From NCBI RefSeq assembly GCF_027596085.1, contig NC_072450.1, positions 6,424,736-6,488,735 on the forward strand: a DNA stretch of 64,000 bases, written 5' to 3'. Under the pieces are notes generated by a model, which did no database searches, was not told the DNA's origin, and saw nothing but the letters and a program-made list of their open reading frames with translations. Positions 1 to 11,127 of the stretch are shown here, piece after piece (positions within the stretch are counted from its first letter, which is position 1; every line of letters begins with the position of its first letter). Source of the DNA: Anoplopoma fimbria (taxonomy: Eukaryota > Chordata > Actinopteri > Perciformes > Anoplopomatidae). The position numbers were made by a program, and so were the translations under genes.

Positions 1-525
1 TGTATTAAATAAAGAAAGAGCATCCTAATCATCATCATAACTTGATATGCTGTAAGGGTGTTTAATATTCAACAAAGCTGCCTCCTGATTCAGTGTAGCC
101 TTGATGAAGTATTCTTTTAATGTATTAATACAGTGTGCAAAAATAATCATAGTGAAATGCAGTTCTTTTCTTTTCCAACAGCCAAAAGTAATTGCAATTA
201 TGTATCAGAATGTCAAAACGAAATCAAATAATACAGCTCAAAGAAAAAATGTTAATTGCGTGAAGTGAACTATTCCCAAACCATGTGCGTGAGAACTGTG
301 ACGGTGAAAGAAAGATGGAGAGAAAATGAAAAATAAATGACTAGTGTGAAGCTTCTGAATGAGTTTAGATGCTGTTTGCTGATCCCGGTTCTGTGTGTGA
401 CACTGTTAAAGTAGGCCAGCTGTGGAACAGACATCGATTGTGCCGAGCACGTCAGACTTATTTTAGAGTCCGACGGCGGCTTTAACTCCCTGAAGATGTG
501 TAAGGCAAAGATCCAGCCACAGACT
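1..525. other. AT-rich non-coding sequence
   Basis: No reading frame, repeat family or RNA was recognised here. The sequence is AT-rich with short A and T runs and ordinary intergenic or intronic composition. A more GC-balanced stretch begins near 420. Confidence 0.6.
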
Positions 526-545
526 GGGGAGGGGAGGGAGGGGGG
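526..545 (+). other. G-quadruplex motif
   Basis: Four G-runs (GGGG, GGGG, GGG, GGGGGG) are separated by single A loops. This fits the G3+N1-7 rule with minimal loops, which is the most stable class of predicted intramolecular G-quadruplex. No gene lies beside it to suggest a promoter role. The motif is certain; folding in the cell is inference. Confidence 0.7.
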
Positions 546-639
546 TTCTGTCCTTGACCTGAAAATATCTGAGGGCCCAGTGTTTACATCAGGGTTGAAA
601 AAAATGTGATGCTACATCTGCAGATATTTATTCAAACTC

Positions 640-1007
640 AATAAAATACTAAGGCTGCACGGTGGTGTAGCACTGTCGCCTCACAGCAAGAGGGGCCAGG
701 GTTCAATTCCCAGGCTGGACAACCTTCTGTGTGGAGTTTGCATGTTGACAGCGTGGGTTCTCCGGCTTCCTCCCACAGTCCAAAGACATGCAGCTTAGGT
801 GCATTGAAGATTCAAGCCCGTGGATGTCTGAATGGTTGTCTGAATGGTTGTCTGTCTATATATGTCAGCCCTGTGATAGGCTGGAGACCTGTCCAGGCTG
901 AACCCTGCCTTCACCCATTGACAGCTGAGATCGGCTCCAGCACCCCTGCGACGACCCTTAACTGGATAAGCAGGTTACGGAAGATGGATGGATGGAATAA
1001 AATACTA
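640..1007 (+). mobile_element. tRNA-derived SINE-like element with 12-bp target duplication
   Basis: The element proper is about 652-995 and is flanked by a perfect 12-bp direct repeat, aataaaatacta, at 640-651 and 996-1007. The head has a clear B box (GGTTCAATTCC, 700-710). The A box near 663 is damaged: the A-to-B start distance is 37 nt rather than the usual 44, which fits a 7-nt deletion relative to the family as I remember it. The body has the familiar fish wording (TTTGCATG, CTCCGGCTTCCTCCCACAGT) and the element ends in GATGGATGGATGG. A 12-nt unit (tgaatggttgtc) is duplicated at 829-852. A GATG tail is typical of RTE/Rex3-type LINEs, so that family may have mobilised it (inference). The 116-residue open frame inside is fortuitous. 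Confidence 0.85.
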
Positions 1008-1625
1008 GTCTTAGAAATCTCAGGGTTAAGAAAGTCTGATGTGGTATTCTTTTCTTTCTTGAGGCATGATATGACTTGAAAATATCATGTTACTTATTCA
1101 GTTATGACTGTTCACAGCTGGCTTGGACTCTAACAGTTACTGCACGTAATAGAAACAATAAACGAATGTCGTATGAGATAATTCTATCACAAAAAATAAT
1201 TTAGTCTCTTCCTAGGTGCAAATTTGAGCTAAAGACTCACCACCAAGGGGGGAAAAAAAGATTTTAAAGGAAACAATGATCATTATTATAACATAAGCCC
1301 CTGGCTTAACGTACATTATCTTTTACTTAGCAAGAAAACCTGCAGGCTTTTCTCTATAAAGTGTCAAATCTGACCTGGAAACAGCACCAGAAATCACTGC
1401 AGATCATTACTGGAGCCCTCTTACAGGTGAAGAGAGGACAAAGTTAGATTTTTAAAAAAACAGATTTACTCTTCGTGGGAAAGCAGGAGCAGAGCGACCA
1501 TTTACAGTTTGAAGTGTAAAGTAGATCCTGCCGTGTCAGAATGTCCTGATGGCTGATCTGTTTCTCTACAAACAGGTAGCGATGTGTTTAAGCTGTATGC
1601 CTGCGTGGCAGACGAGTGATGCAGA
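1008..1625. other. Non-coding, nothing recognised
   Basis: AT-rich unique-looking sequence with several A runs. No gene, element boundary or strong secondary structure was seen. Confidence 0.55.
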
Positions 1626-1631
1626 TCACAC

Positions 1632-1699
1632 TTTTTTTTTTTTTTTAGCCCGTGTCATTCGCTGACAGCCAGGGTAAAAAAAAAAAAAAAAAAAAAAAA
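1632..1699. repeat. T15 / A24 homopolymer pair
   Basis: Fifteen T residues (1632-1646) and twenty-four A residues (1676-1699) flank a 29-nt spacer, so the segment can fold as a T/A hairpin. Neither tract has an identifiable SINE or LINE body next to it. Length is likely to vary between individuals. Confidence 0.8.
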
Positions 1700-1758
1700 G
1701 GCCTAAAGTTTTGCTGAAGTTAAGTCGAGTCATGACCTATCTGCTTCGCTGTGTGTAC

Positions 1759-1789
<31 letters not shown>

Positions 1790-1794
1790 GCTCT
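1759..1794. repeat. (CT)n microsatellite
   Basis: An imperfect polypyrimidine CT tract interrupted by TTT and CG. It creates spurious Leu/Ser frames on the plus strand and Arg/Glu frames on the minus strand. Confidence 0.9.
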
Positions 1795-2900
1795 TACTGC
1801 TGGAGACAATCCAACACTGAAACGGTATGGAAGGCACTTTGCAAATTGCATTGATCTTTTCCCCCGGACCTGCCTCCCACCTGCCTCCCATCCTAATGCA
1901 CGGCTCGTTCTCCGGCGCTGTGCAACCGACATAGGTAATGACAGCCTGAGATGGCACTGCTCAGACAGCGGAGAAAAAACACCCACATGCATACAGAACA
2001 TGTGCACACAGTGAGAACATACACTAAGGGGTGTTCCTGTTTATCTGAAAATTATCATTATTATGTATTTCAAAGTCATAATAATAGTCGTAGTCAAAAG
2101 TTGAAATTGGTGTTTTGCGTGTTTCTGTCCAACAAATAATATACTCCAATACACTTATGTCCAACATTTATGAAGTAACATATGAGGATATGTCGGTGGA
2201 TATGTGTTTTTCATGCTGTGTGACTGTGATTCAGTTTTGCTTTTTGTGTTTTTGTGTCGATTGTCCTCGTTCAGGTTACATGGTGGTGAGGGAAGATGTT
2301 TGATGACACCTAGAAGTAGCTCGGCATTCTCCTGGATCCGTCTTTTTCATATATCTTCACATTCCATGTGTAATGTTGTCATATGGATTCATCTATATTG
2401 TTGTTTTAATAATAATGTTTTTTGTTTTTTTTGTTGCAGTTTCCTATGTTCCTATGGCCATGTTGTCTTTATTGTTCCATAATCTCATAATTTAAAACCT
2501 ACAGTACATTTCCTAGTTTCTGTGTGTGGCTAAAACTGCTTCCTCATGCTCATTATATAAGAGATGTTTAAGATTCTAGCGCGGTAATTACCTGTGATAT
2601 AAGTTCACTATATTAAGGACTAATTGAGATCTTACCAGTACAGTACAGTGAAAGGAACACTACAGGAATCCTTCATGCTGATACAGCTCTAGTGGCCTAT
2701 ACAAACTGTTATCTGCTGTCAGATGTAAGCAGTGACACAACCAGCAGAGATTCACCCATGTCCCCTCAGGCAATTAAGTATTCTGCTACGGATCTGATGG
2801 AAATCTATTCTTTGAGCTGAGTGCATGACATTCAGATAGCAGTTAGCGTCTTGAAGCTTGTGCATGTGTTAGCACATTCTCACACCTGCAACCTTGACAG
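1795..2900. other. Non-coding; GC-richer block at 1850-1945
   Basis: The first 150 bases are less AT-rich and contain TAAT and CCTCCCA motifs, so they could be a small conserved element. From 2000 onward the sequence is AT-rich with no recognisable feature. Open frames of 62-95 codons have no domain signature. Confidence 0.45.
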
Positions 2901-2903
2901 CTA

Positions 2904-3260
2904 CAGATGCACCGATTGCAATTTTTTGGGGCAAATTCCCACATTTAAAAAAAAGAAAATTGAATGTAGTCACTGTTAACTGTTAAAACATTTAAATGTT
3001 ATATATGTTATATATATTCTCGCCAAAAACCAAAGAAGTCTTGGAAGTGTTGTGAGGTTGTTCCTCCATGGTTTATTTTGGACTTGCATTTTTGATAATT
3101 GCAAGCTTTATGTCTTATCCTAACTAACTATCATGCGGCACATGTTTGTAAATGTAAAACCCGATATATGAGACCGACCTACTGGTCACCGGATGATTAA
3201 CGGAAAACCGTCCGGTTTCGATCGGCAGCTGATTGATCCCTCTATCGACAGCGATTTCAT
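2904..3260 (+). mobile_element. Possible hAT-like transposon remnant
   Basis: Starts with a GATGCACCGATTGCAATTTT-type end, which I associate with fish hAT elements. It also has the ACCGG/CCGGT-rich wording (gaccgacc, caccggatg, ccgtccggttt, cgatcggc) usual in those elements, around 3171-3225. A related end in the opposite orientation lies at 21.15-21.25 kb. No transposase and no 8-bp target duplication could be shown, so boundaries are approximate. Confidence 0.35.
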
Positions 3261-3894
3261 TTTTTGATATATGGAATATGAAATTTTTCCTGCAGTGTGC
3301 ATGTGAGAAGAGCAGAACACAGAGGGCCGGTTGTTTTTCCCGTCACGGTCCGCGCTCAGCAAGATTCAACATGGCGTCTCATTTACTGTTATTTACAACG
3401 CAATCACGGGTGTTGGGGTAACACAGACGAGCAGAGAGTGTTTTACGAAGTCCCAATGAAGTGGAGTCGGCTTCATGGAGTTAATTGCCAGAGGAACCGC
3501 TCCATCACTCAGTGTACCTGACTCCTAATGAGTGTCCTCGAGCTCCACGAGGCCCCTAACAGGGAGCCTCTGCGGCTGTCATTGAGTGTTATTGACCGTC
3601 CTGGTTCTTCTGGCCTGAACTGTCACTCCTCCATCCGCCCTCCTTTTTTCCTTCAGATAGAGAGAGCCTCAAGCCTGAATGCACAACCCCCCCCCCAACT
3701 GAGCATGCAATACAATCAATGCTGCTATCAGTCTATACTCTCCACAAACCCATCATTTACAATGCCACCCGCCCGTCTCTCCTCGACACACAAAGAAAGA
3801 AGGAAAAAGAAAGATCCTGCTTTTGCGGTGAGGTGGCGGGATGCGTGGACGGGCAAAGGGCTTCGGGAGAAAGCTTGGGGGGGGGGGGGGGTTG
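3261..3894. other. Non-coding, with C10 and G15 runs
   Basis: Contains a C10 run (3687-3696) and a G15 run (3877-3891). Open frames at 3297-3521 and 3528-3905 have no recognisable domain or start context and are treated as chance. Confidence 0.45.
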
Positions 3895-4054
3895 TTGAGG
3901 AGTAAGAGAGGCCTCAATAAAATCAATTACCATCATCGCCATGTGCCAGGCGGTGATAAATAAGCAGCAGGGCATGGCGTGGACAGCCGCCAGGGTGGAT
4001 CTGATGGTGTGACTACAGATGGCATTCTCACACCGGCGCTGCCCACTGGCAGAC

Positions 4055-4055
<1 letters not shown>
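3895..4055. promoter_or_regulatory. CNE-like block
   Basis: Balanced composition between two low-complexity tracts, with a TCAATTACC homeodomain-like site near 3923, an E-box CATGTG (3940-3945) and a TGATAA site (3954-3959). No codon structure is visible. Regulatory identity is inferred from composition only. Confidence 0.3.
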
Positions 4056-4058
<3 letters not shown>

Positions 4059-4107
<49 letters not shown>

Positions 4108-4139
4108 TGTGTGTGTGTGTGTGTGTGAGTGAGAGAGAG
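4059..4139. repeat. (GT)n(GA)n compound microsatellite
   Basis: GT repeats 4059-4097, GA repeats to about 4108, GT repeats again to 4127, then GA-rich to 4139. It is purine/pyrimidine-alternating in part and so has Z-DNA potential. Confidence 0.95.
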
Positions 4140-4179
4140 TGTTGGAGACAAAGGGAGCCCGCAGATGGACCGAACAGTT

Positions 4180-4610
4180 GAGATGGATGCTAACATGCTT
4201 TCAGATGCCCCACGCAGTCTTGAAATGCATTGTTTGTTTGTCTGGAATAATAAAGAAAGGGATGATTATGCATTTTTTCCAGGTAAAAGAAAAATGAACT
4301 CCTCCGCGCTCCTGCATGACGCATCGTCGCTATTCGAGCTTCATATTAATCAGCACTAATGCATTTTTCCCCCCTCCTAATGAGATGAGTTTATCGAGTC
4401 CTAAAGCAATCTTTGCACTAATAAGCTGTTTACAAGCAAATCAATTATGGAAGAAAAGGACATGCATAGTCAATGTGCAGGGACACTGGCAGATCAAAGC
4501 AGATGATTGTTTACATTTGAACGATCTAAAGGATTCAGTGGCGACTTTTCAAGGGCACATGTGTCAATTAACTCAGTCAAGCTCATCGGCTAAGGCTTAG
4601 AGTATTTTTA
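4180..4610. promoter_or_regulatory. CNE-like block rich in TAAT cores
   Basis: Contains several homeodomain-type cores (ATTAAT 4345-4350, CTAATG near 4356, CCTAATGAG near 4377), a TTATGCATTTT octamer-like site near 4267 and a forkhead-type TGTTTAC (4427-4433). Open frames across it lack known domains. The density and mixed composition resemble vertebrate developmental enhancers; alignment to other fish would decide. Confidence 0.35.
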
Positions 4611-5185
4611 AGATAAATTGTGTTGGTTAATGGTGACAGGAGCACCAAATGAAGAGTAGATTAAGTTTTTAAGGCAGCTACAGAACAAATGAGATACTAC
4701 CCCGTTGCTTATACTAAATGCATCCTCTTGGACAACGCAATTAAACAAAATTAAGGAAGTCAATTCTTCAAACTAACATCTACCTCCAGAGGCAGCCACA
4801 GACTCAACGAAGAGTTTGTGTTGCTCGTCCACTGCCGCAGACCTCCCACTGTCAGGCTCATTATGTCCAACTCCGATGCAGATCCAGCCTCGCTGATCAA
4901 TCGCAGCTCTGCAGAGATCCACTTGTGGTGTGGTCTAGAAAAAAATGTTGCTGACTGCTATTGGCTGACTGTCATTGCAGGGAGTATTGATTTCTATCAG
5001 ATCAGTAGGAGAATATTTTCTCATGGCTGCAAAATAAGGTTCAAAAAGGCAGGTTCCTTCTGTTCTGCTTCTTCTTAGGGTTGTGTGTGAGGTTGCATTT
5101 TGGATAAACAGACGGGAGTAACAGCACAGGAGCAAAGCCATGTACTGCATGTACAGCAAAATGTATTTTAAACATCTATAAAGGG
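4611..5185. other. Non-coding, nothing recognised
   Basis: AT-rich with moderately GC-rich patches around 4790-4930. A 103-codon minus-strand frame (4935-5246) has no signature and runs into the neighbouring MITE. Confidence 0.5.
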
Positions 5186-5615
5186 TTAAAGGTACAGTGT
5201 GTAGGATGTGGATGCATCTAGTGGTGTTGCTGCAGATTTCAACCAACTGAATATCCCTTCCCTCACTCCTCCCTTTCCAAGACTGCTTTAATGTTAGCTG
5301 ACGGGTTAACGAAACGTTTTGGTTTTTTCCTCAGAGGCCGTCCTTACCGTAAAAGTTAAGGTGCAACGGAAGTCAGTCGGCGGCTGGCATTACCAACGCT
5401 TTGCACTCTCTCTAGATTCGGTGTGTGTTTGGTTTGTCCGTTCTGGGCTACTGTAGAAACTTGGCGGTGCAACATGGTGGACTCTGTGAAGAAGACCTGC
5501 TACCAATGTAGATTTGGAGGTTTTATGCTAAGCTAACGTTAACGCAAATATTCTTTTTTTTTCAGGTATACACTGATGAAAAACATCGTTTTTTTTTCCA
5601 TTTCTGCTAATAGAT
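5186..5615 (+). mobile_element. TTAA-ended MITE-like element, copy 1
   Basis: Begins TTAAAGGTACAGTGTGTAGG at 5186, the usual terminus of a very common fish non-autonomous element whose other end reads CCTACACACTGG...CTTTAA. Internal blocks shared with the second copy (28.6-28.9 kb, opposite strand) include CAACGGAAGTCAG, TTCTGGGCTACTGTAGAAAC and GGCGGTGCA. The right inverted terminus is missing, so this copy is truncated or diverged after about 5615. TTAA ends hint at piggyBac-type mobilisation (inference). Confidence 0.7.
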
Positions 5616-6435
5616 TATGGTTCAAGGTTAATGGCCATTCAGCCTTTATATTTTGATATTTCTAGTGTATTGCATATTTGACCCAGTGTGGTCGTGTCTC
5701 ATTTGGGTTAATGTCAATATGAAATGAAAAATGCCCTTCTAACCCTTTTAGAATACATCCCCAGTCATATTGTGCATATTTTTCTAAAAGAAAGAAAGAG
5801 AAAATGCACAAAATACTTCAAAATCCATCATATTTTCTTCTCGTAAAACAAAATGTCACATGTTCTTACGTCACTACCAACCTTTCTATTTTATTGCAAC
5901 TAGGGTGCCGCGTGGAGCCACCGTACTCTGCATCACGCTACATTATAAGCCCACCCACTGCCTAGCCGTCCAATCAAATGCGAAGGATTTGATTTAAATC
6001 CCCCCTGTAACCGTACATCGCTTAAATATTCCGTTTCCCTTGGGCATTCTCATATTACAGAAGCTAAAGACGCCCTAACTTAAGTTACACTGGGACATTA
6101 TGGAAACAATCCGTTACCTGAAATGATGTCTCAATTAGTTTTGGACCCGACAATTTAAAAGCTAAGGTTGCCAAGGTGCTGTAGGGCAGTACAACAACAA
6201 ATAACAGACTGTTAATGAGCAATAATGCAATGAAACATGTAAATTGCAGTTGCAGAAGCGCCTTCCAGGAAATCCCCAAAGCCTTTTTTTTTTGTTTGTT
6301 CCACAGGTTATAAAAGGACATTTTATGGCTTTGATCTTGTCCTTATTGGATAAATAAGGACTATTTTGCATAAGGACTCATTCATTTTAATTGGATTTTA
6401 AAGACATGAAGGAAGCTTTTGAAATATGCAGATGA
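5616..6435. other. Non-coding; diverged repeat-like patch near 5.9-6.05 kb
   Basis: The 5900-6060 stretch has a CCAAT-bearing sequence (gtccaatcaaatgcg) resembling dispersed fish repeats, but I cannot assign a family. The rest is AT-rich, with no gene. Confidence 0.45.
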
Positions 6436-6439
6436 GTTT

Positions 6440-6680
6440 AAATGTATTAGTTAGCCTGTATTCATAATTTACACAACTGCATGGCCGCCGGTATGCCAGC
6501 AGCTGCTGCCGACTACTGTACATTAGCTGTCATCGCTGTCAGCTCTTCATCTCGACGGATGAATAGAAAATAATGAGTTTAATTTTTGAGATGCCCATAA
6601 ACTTTGATTCAGAGATTTCCAGGTGGTTCTATGTGAAGAGGTCAGGGAGCCCCTGAGACATTATTTCACAGACTGGTTTA
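6440..6680. promoter_or_regulatory. CNE-like block
   Basis: Contains an E-box CAGCTG (6500-6505), TAATGAG and TTAATTTTTGAG motifs and a GC-balanced core at 6480-6560. There is no coding signal. The regulatory call rests on composition only. Confidence 0.3.
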
Positions 6681-8119
6681 GCCCAATGCTGATGCACGAG
6701 GAATGACAAGGGATGTTACCAAAACATATTAGTATTCTTCCTCCTTCATTCTCAGTGGAAAAACTTGCTGTTAATTCTCCTAACAAAGTATCCTCATACA
6801 GCAGTTCCTTGTCTTTTCAAAATAAGATGCCGTCTTCAAAGGAAACTCTTAGGCGAGAAAAACTACTTAGTTTGGTTTAGGTAAAGAAGTTGCTGAAGTG
6901 CAGTTACTGAAGTACGAAAGTTACTTGACAAATAAATCAACGTTGACTTCTCGTTTCACGTCTCCTGAGTGAAAGATGGCTATTTGTTTGACCTCCACGT
7001 GTGGACTTTTGCGGTCTTTACACTACTCATTCACGATTATGTGGATAAGACATGAAATTATTTAGTGGGATACCTACAAATTATGGCGCATTATTTTTCG
7101 TATGTATATCTACGAATGCTGTATGAGACCATAATGTGATTATCAGAAGAAGGTTGTCAAGACTCTGGTGTTTTACCTGAAAGAGCCCCATCTATTAATC
7201 ATGTCGGCCCAACTAATGAAATTCCATCAACTACAAATGGACAAACTACCAATCAAATATTGTGTTAATGTAGAAAAACAGTTTAAATAAGCCCCAACGC
7301 TTATTTTTCTCCCCATTGTATTGAGTCCGTGCAGTTCTGTGTGATTCACTGCTGCACATTATTGAGACTGAAAGCGTGGAGATTAGGAGAAGACATTTTC
7401 TCTGGAATACTGGAGGAACGAAATAAATGTTTTTTCTAAAAAAAAAAGTAATTTCAAGTTTTTAGAAAAAGTTCCTTAAAATGTGTGTCCCATAATCTGA
7501 AAAATATAATTAACCACATTCCACTGGATAAGTAATGAGTAACATTTTTACAATGTTCACCATCCAGAAAATGAAAATGCCACAAAAATGCCACATGCAT
7601 TTGATACCGTAATGTGTTTTACATTTTAACTTTGGTAAAAGTTTTGCCTGTTTGAACCAGTACATGCTGCTTCAGCAGCAAAAATGCACATTCAAAAAGC
7701 TACTTCATGTAGTTTCCAGTTCAGTTAGATCTGTTTTCCAGACTGAGCACAAAGCTGATACCCATCTTTGATTCATAAAATGGTTCGGTGATCAAAGAGC
7801 TGAGACGTCTGCATATTCCTGCACAAAGGAATACAAGGTGAATACAAAGTGAATACAAAGTGGTCACAGAGGGAATTTTTTCCACGCTATTTAATGAATC
7901 AAATCCAAAGAACTAGCTTACGAGATAAGAATCCAGTTCTTAGAGACCACAAGTCCTTGAGTCTTTGATTGTGGTACTGCAGAGAACGGGATGATGTGGA
8001 AGGACTCATCTACTCCATCCCAGCTGAGGTAGACAATGCTGCTTAGTGGATTGAGCTTAAACCGAGACACTTTACAAGGAGAAAAATATATCAAATGTCT
8101 TGACTGCCAACGCTGAAAT
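6681..8119. other. Non-coding, nothing recognised
   Basis: AT-rich unique-looking sequence with an A run near 7440. A short imperfect direct repeat (ggtgaatacaa / agtgaatacaaag) occurs at 7838-7861. No element ends or coding frames were identified. Confidence 0.5.
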
Positions 8120-8480
8120 AATCAAAGAAAAGTATCTCCGGATACGATGAGTAGCATGGAAGCCAGAAACCTCGGTGTGCTCACCAGAGGTGTTTGGCTA
8201 ATTATCTGCCTCCCCCTCAGTGATTCTAAAAAAACAGCCTTGATATTTCCTCCGCTGAGCCGTGAGGTCGAGCCTCGCAATTACCTCCCGCTTTGTAAAC
8301 AAATTGACCTCCAAGACAGTCTCCTGCCAGAATCTGAGGAGCAGAGGAGGATTAACTACTCGATGCTCATTAAATAAAACGAGCCTCAAAAACTTGGACC
8401 ACTTCGGAATAGAAATGAGATCTGCGTTTCGACATTTCAGGAAACACACCGCTGAAGTGCACTGTTACACAGACTTTCCT
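8120..8480. promoter_or_regulatory. CNE-like block with forkhead site
   Basis: GC-balanced block containing TGTAAACA (8294-8301, forkhead consensus), GGCTAATTATCTG near 8195 and GATTAACT near 8350. Frames of 74-83 codons cross it on both strands, which is typical of low stop density in a balanced region rather than of a gene. Confidence 0.35.
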
Positions 8481-8759
8481 CACTAATAGACCATTAGGGT
8501 AAAATTTCTAGTATGAAGACATAGCGATCAGTAAGATGTTTTTTTTATCAGAAGAGGGATAAAACGAGGGCAATAAAGAGAAATAAATAATGGTGCGTAG
8601 TAAAAATGCAAACCACTTATGCGTACATTCAGAGAGCTTTTACTGCAACGGGCTGACTGCTTGTTTAATGCAGCACTTGAATGGATGTATGAAATCAGTT
8701 AAATGAGTTCCAAACAAACGTAGCATTAATGGAGATGCATGTCTTTTAGCTGAGCAGCT

Positions 8760-9095
8760 AAATGCATTACATTACATATTACATTACAGTCATTTAGCAG
8801 ACGCTTTTATCCAAAGCGACTTACAATAAGTGTCTTCAACATAGGTATTCAAGAGAACTACTAGTTACCAGAAGTCATAAGTGCATCTCCTTTCTTAAAC
8901 AAGCATCTAAGAGCATAAACCAGAGCAAAAGTATAGCGCAGAGGCAAATTACTACGAATACAATAATTGCAACAGACTAATACGAATATAATAAGTGCTA
9001 CAAATGAATACGAATTCAATAAGTGCAGCGAACTGATACGAATACAGTAAGTGCAACAACTAATACGAATGCAATAAGTGCTACGAGGAAATGCA
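8760..9095 (-). mobile_element. UnaL2-like LINE 3' end, 5'-truncated
   Basis: The element occupies about 8767-9088 between 7-bp direct repeats AAATGCA (8760-8766 and 9089-9095). Read on the minus strand it ends in the hairpin-forming CGCTTTGGATAAAAGCG followed by TGTAA-type repeats, as in the L2-clade eel LINE UnaL2. About 95% of the body matches the plus-strand copy at 38.4 kb over roughly 190 nt. Only 3' untranslated sequence is present, with no reverse transcriptase. A SINE sharing the same tail is the alternative, but no tRNA head is visible. Confidence 0.75.
8951..9088 (-). repeat. ~27-bp tandem units inside the LINE 3' end
   Basis: Five degenerate units with the core TACGAATACAATAAGTGC follow each other, ending at the 5' truncation point of the element. 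The 38.4 kb copy has only about two units. The spacing resembles a small VNTR carried in the 3' untranslated region. Confidence 0.8.
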
Positions 9096-9900
9096 ATGTA
9101 AAATTTGGGGCCAAAAGAGGGTATGCTACGCTGTGCTGGTATTGAATGGTATTTGTCACTATCAAAATTAAATCCAACTTATTTACTTCTCACTTTCCCT
9201 ACCTTAATAAGTGTGTATTCCAACTGTAACCGACGATTGTATCAACAAAATATTGATATTACCTTGATATATTTCCAAGCCCTACTATTAACACTATATT
9301 TGCAATTAGGCTCATTTCTTAAGGGGCCAATTTTACGCCCAATGTATGCATAATACCTCATTTAAATAGGTGCAAATAGCACAGGAGCACAGAAACACGC
9401 ATTTAGGGGTGCATTTGCCCCTTTGAAGGTGCTTTTGGAATAACATGCTTTTGTTAGGATTTTTTGTCTTATTTGCGCAGGTTTAAAGGTCGCAAGAAGC
9501 TGCGCAATACTTTTGTGAAATCGCCCCTGAATGTACTCTCTGACACCCCAAGCAGTATCTTTGGTTGAGATGCAGCATACGGGATAGCAGTTTTGCTTGT
9601 ACATGAAATGTCGAGGACATTGAGTATGTGTGGTAGTTGTATCGTCAGCATGTAATGCTTTGCAGTAGTACTGAACGATTTCAGCAGCAAGCACAACAGA
9701 TTTCATACAGCTACGGTAAGCACCAAGGCCCAAAAACATACAACAGGCCACACTCATTTCATTTTGTACCAGTGGTAAAGGCCGTTATGCTTCCATCTCG
9801 ATCACAAAGTGAAACTCAAACTGCAATTTTAAAGGCGCGCAGACCTGATACCAAACTGAAAATATTTGATATTATATAAAAGACATTTCAAAGCTCCACA
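9096..9900 (-). other. Repeat-like region with a 131-codon frame
   Basis: A minus-strand frame (9757-9362) is open for 131 codons but has no domain I recognise. The stretch 9330-9560 has wording (GGGGTGCATTTGCCCC near-palindrome, TTTGCGCAGG) that I associate with a dispersed fish DNA-transposon repeat, possibly Harbinger-type. That assignment is weak. A library search is needed to choose between repeat and orphan frame. Confidence 0.3.
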
Positions 9901-10605
9901 TGACTGTCTGCCAGTGACCCCGGCACCACAAGTAACGTTTTTTAATTTCAAACAAGATGATTTCACTTTTTGACGTCGACTTTATATCTCACAAATATAT
10001 GTTTAGCGATAAATATGTTCAAATTAATTACAGTGACATTTTCTGCTAAGAGGAGAGCTGAGAAGCGACAGATTACAGCAGTGCAACTTGAATGCCACAT
10101 GGCTGCACAGTATGTGCCGTCACAGACCTAATCAAGGGATTCAAAGAGGCACATAAGCTAATAGTTGGAAAAAGAGCTGCTGTGATCAGATATCTACTGA
10201 AGGCCTTATGTTCGCATCATTCACATTTTATTACCCACCACTACCTGGGAAACGCTCACCCTTCCTCTGTGTGCTGAAGCGGGCAAAAATGCAGATGCTC
10301 ATCCTTGGAGGAAAATAATATTTCCTGTCACATTTCCCCCCCGTTATGAATATATGGATGCAATTGTATAGCCTGTGTAAATGTATGGATATGTTCAATG
10401 TGGAAGCTATGGATTGAAGACATGAATAATCACCGTGTGACTTCAAATGTTTACGGACGTGCACACAGGGGATTTTAGAAAATGATGTTGACGTTCAAAA
10501 ATGAACAACAATATAATTTCCTTTTTGAAAACCTACAATTTCATCTTATTTTCATTTTGATTATGTTTCCTATTCATAAAGTGTTTGTGTGTGTGTATGA
10601 GACAG
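9901..10605. other. Non-coding, nothing recognised
   Basis: AT-rich sequence with no recognised feature. A TGACGTCGAC site at 9972 is isolated. Confidence 0.5.
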
Positions 10606-10607
10606 TA

Positions 10608-10730
10608 AGAGAGTCATTGTGCTCGGCTGGCCACAGAGCAAGAGCTGTCAATTCACAGGAGGCTAATTAATTTCTCGAGATGGGTGCGTCCTCCCTCTGT
10701 CCACCTCCACTCTCTTTCCCTATCTGCGTC
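10608..10730. promoter_or_regulatory. Short CNE-like block
   Basis: GC-balanced 120-bp block with GGCTAATTAATTTCTCGAG, CTGTCAATTCAC and a polypyrimidine stretch. The evidence is compositional only. Confidence 0.25.
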
Positions 10731-11127
10731 TTTGTTATGTCACAACAGAGATGTTCTAGATGTCTTTTGTCCCTTATCATCACCTGTACCCTACAACTGG
10801 TAGCACCAGATTGCACAAACTGTCCCTCATAGTACATATCAAAACAGTTTGTTTTGTGGAACAATGCAGATCAGAAGTATTACACCGTGTCAGAAGTCAA
10901 CCATGTCGGCAGAAAAACTGTTGCCACTCTACATTTCTGAAAACCACGAGATACATAAAATTACGACGTTTCTGGACCAAAACTATGTCTCACAAATACT
11001 TTCAGATCAGTCTCGTATCACTCTGATACAAAATACACAATGTCACGTGGTTATTGCCTTAAATTTAGGCAACAAAAGTGCTTGGTTAGAGGACTTTTTT
11101 ACATGACGTTACGAAAAAAGCGTAAAG

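Noticed and set aside
3877..3891. G15 run as a G-quadruplex
   Set aside because: A single homopolymer run is not a defined four-run motif and is more likely simple slippage.
8951..9088. CRISPR-like or satellite array of ~27-bp units
   Set aside because: No spacers; the units are part of the LINE 3' end also seen at 38.4 kb.
9362..9757. 131-codon minus-strand frame
   Set aside because: No domain seen and the 3' half lies in repeat-like sequence; noted in the region entry, not called a gene.
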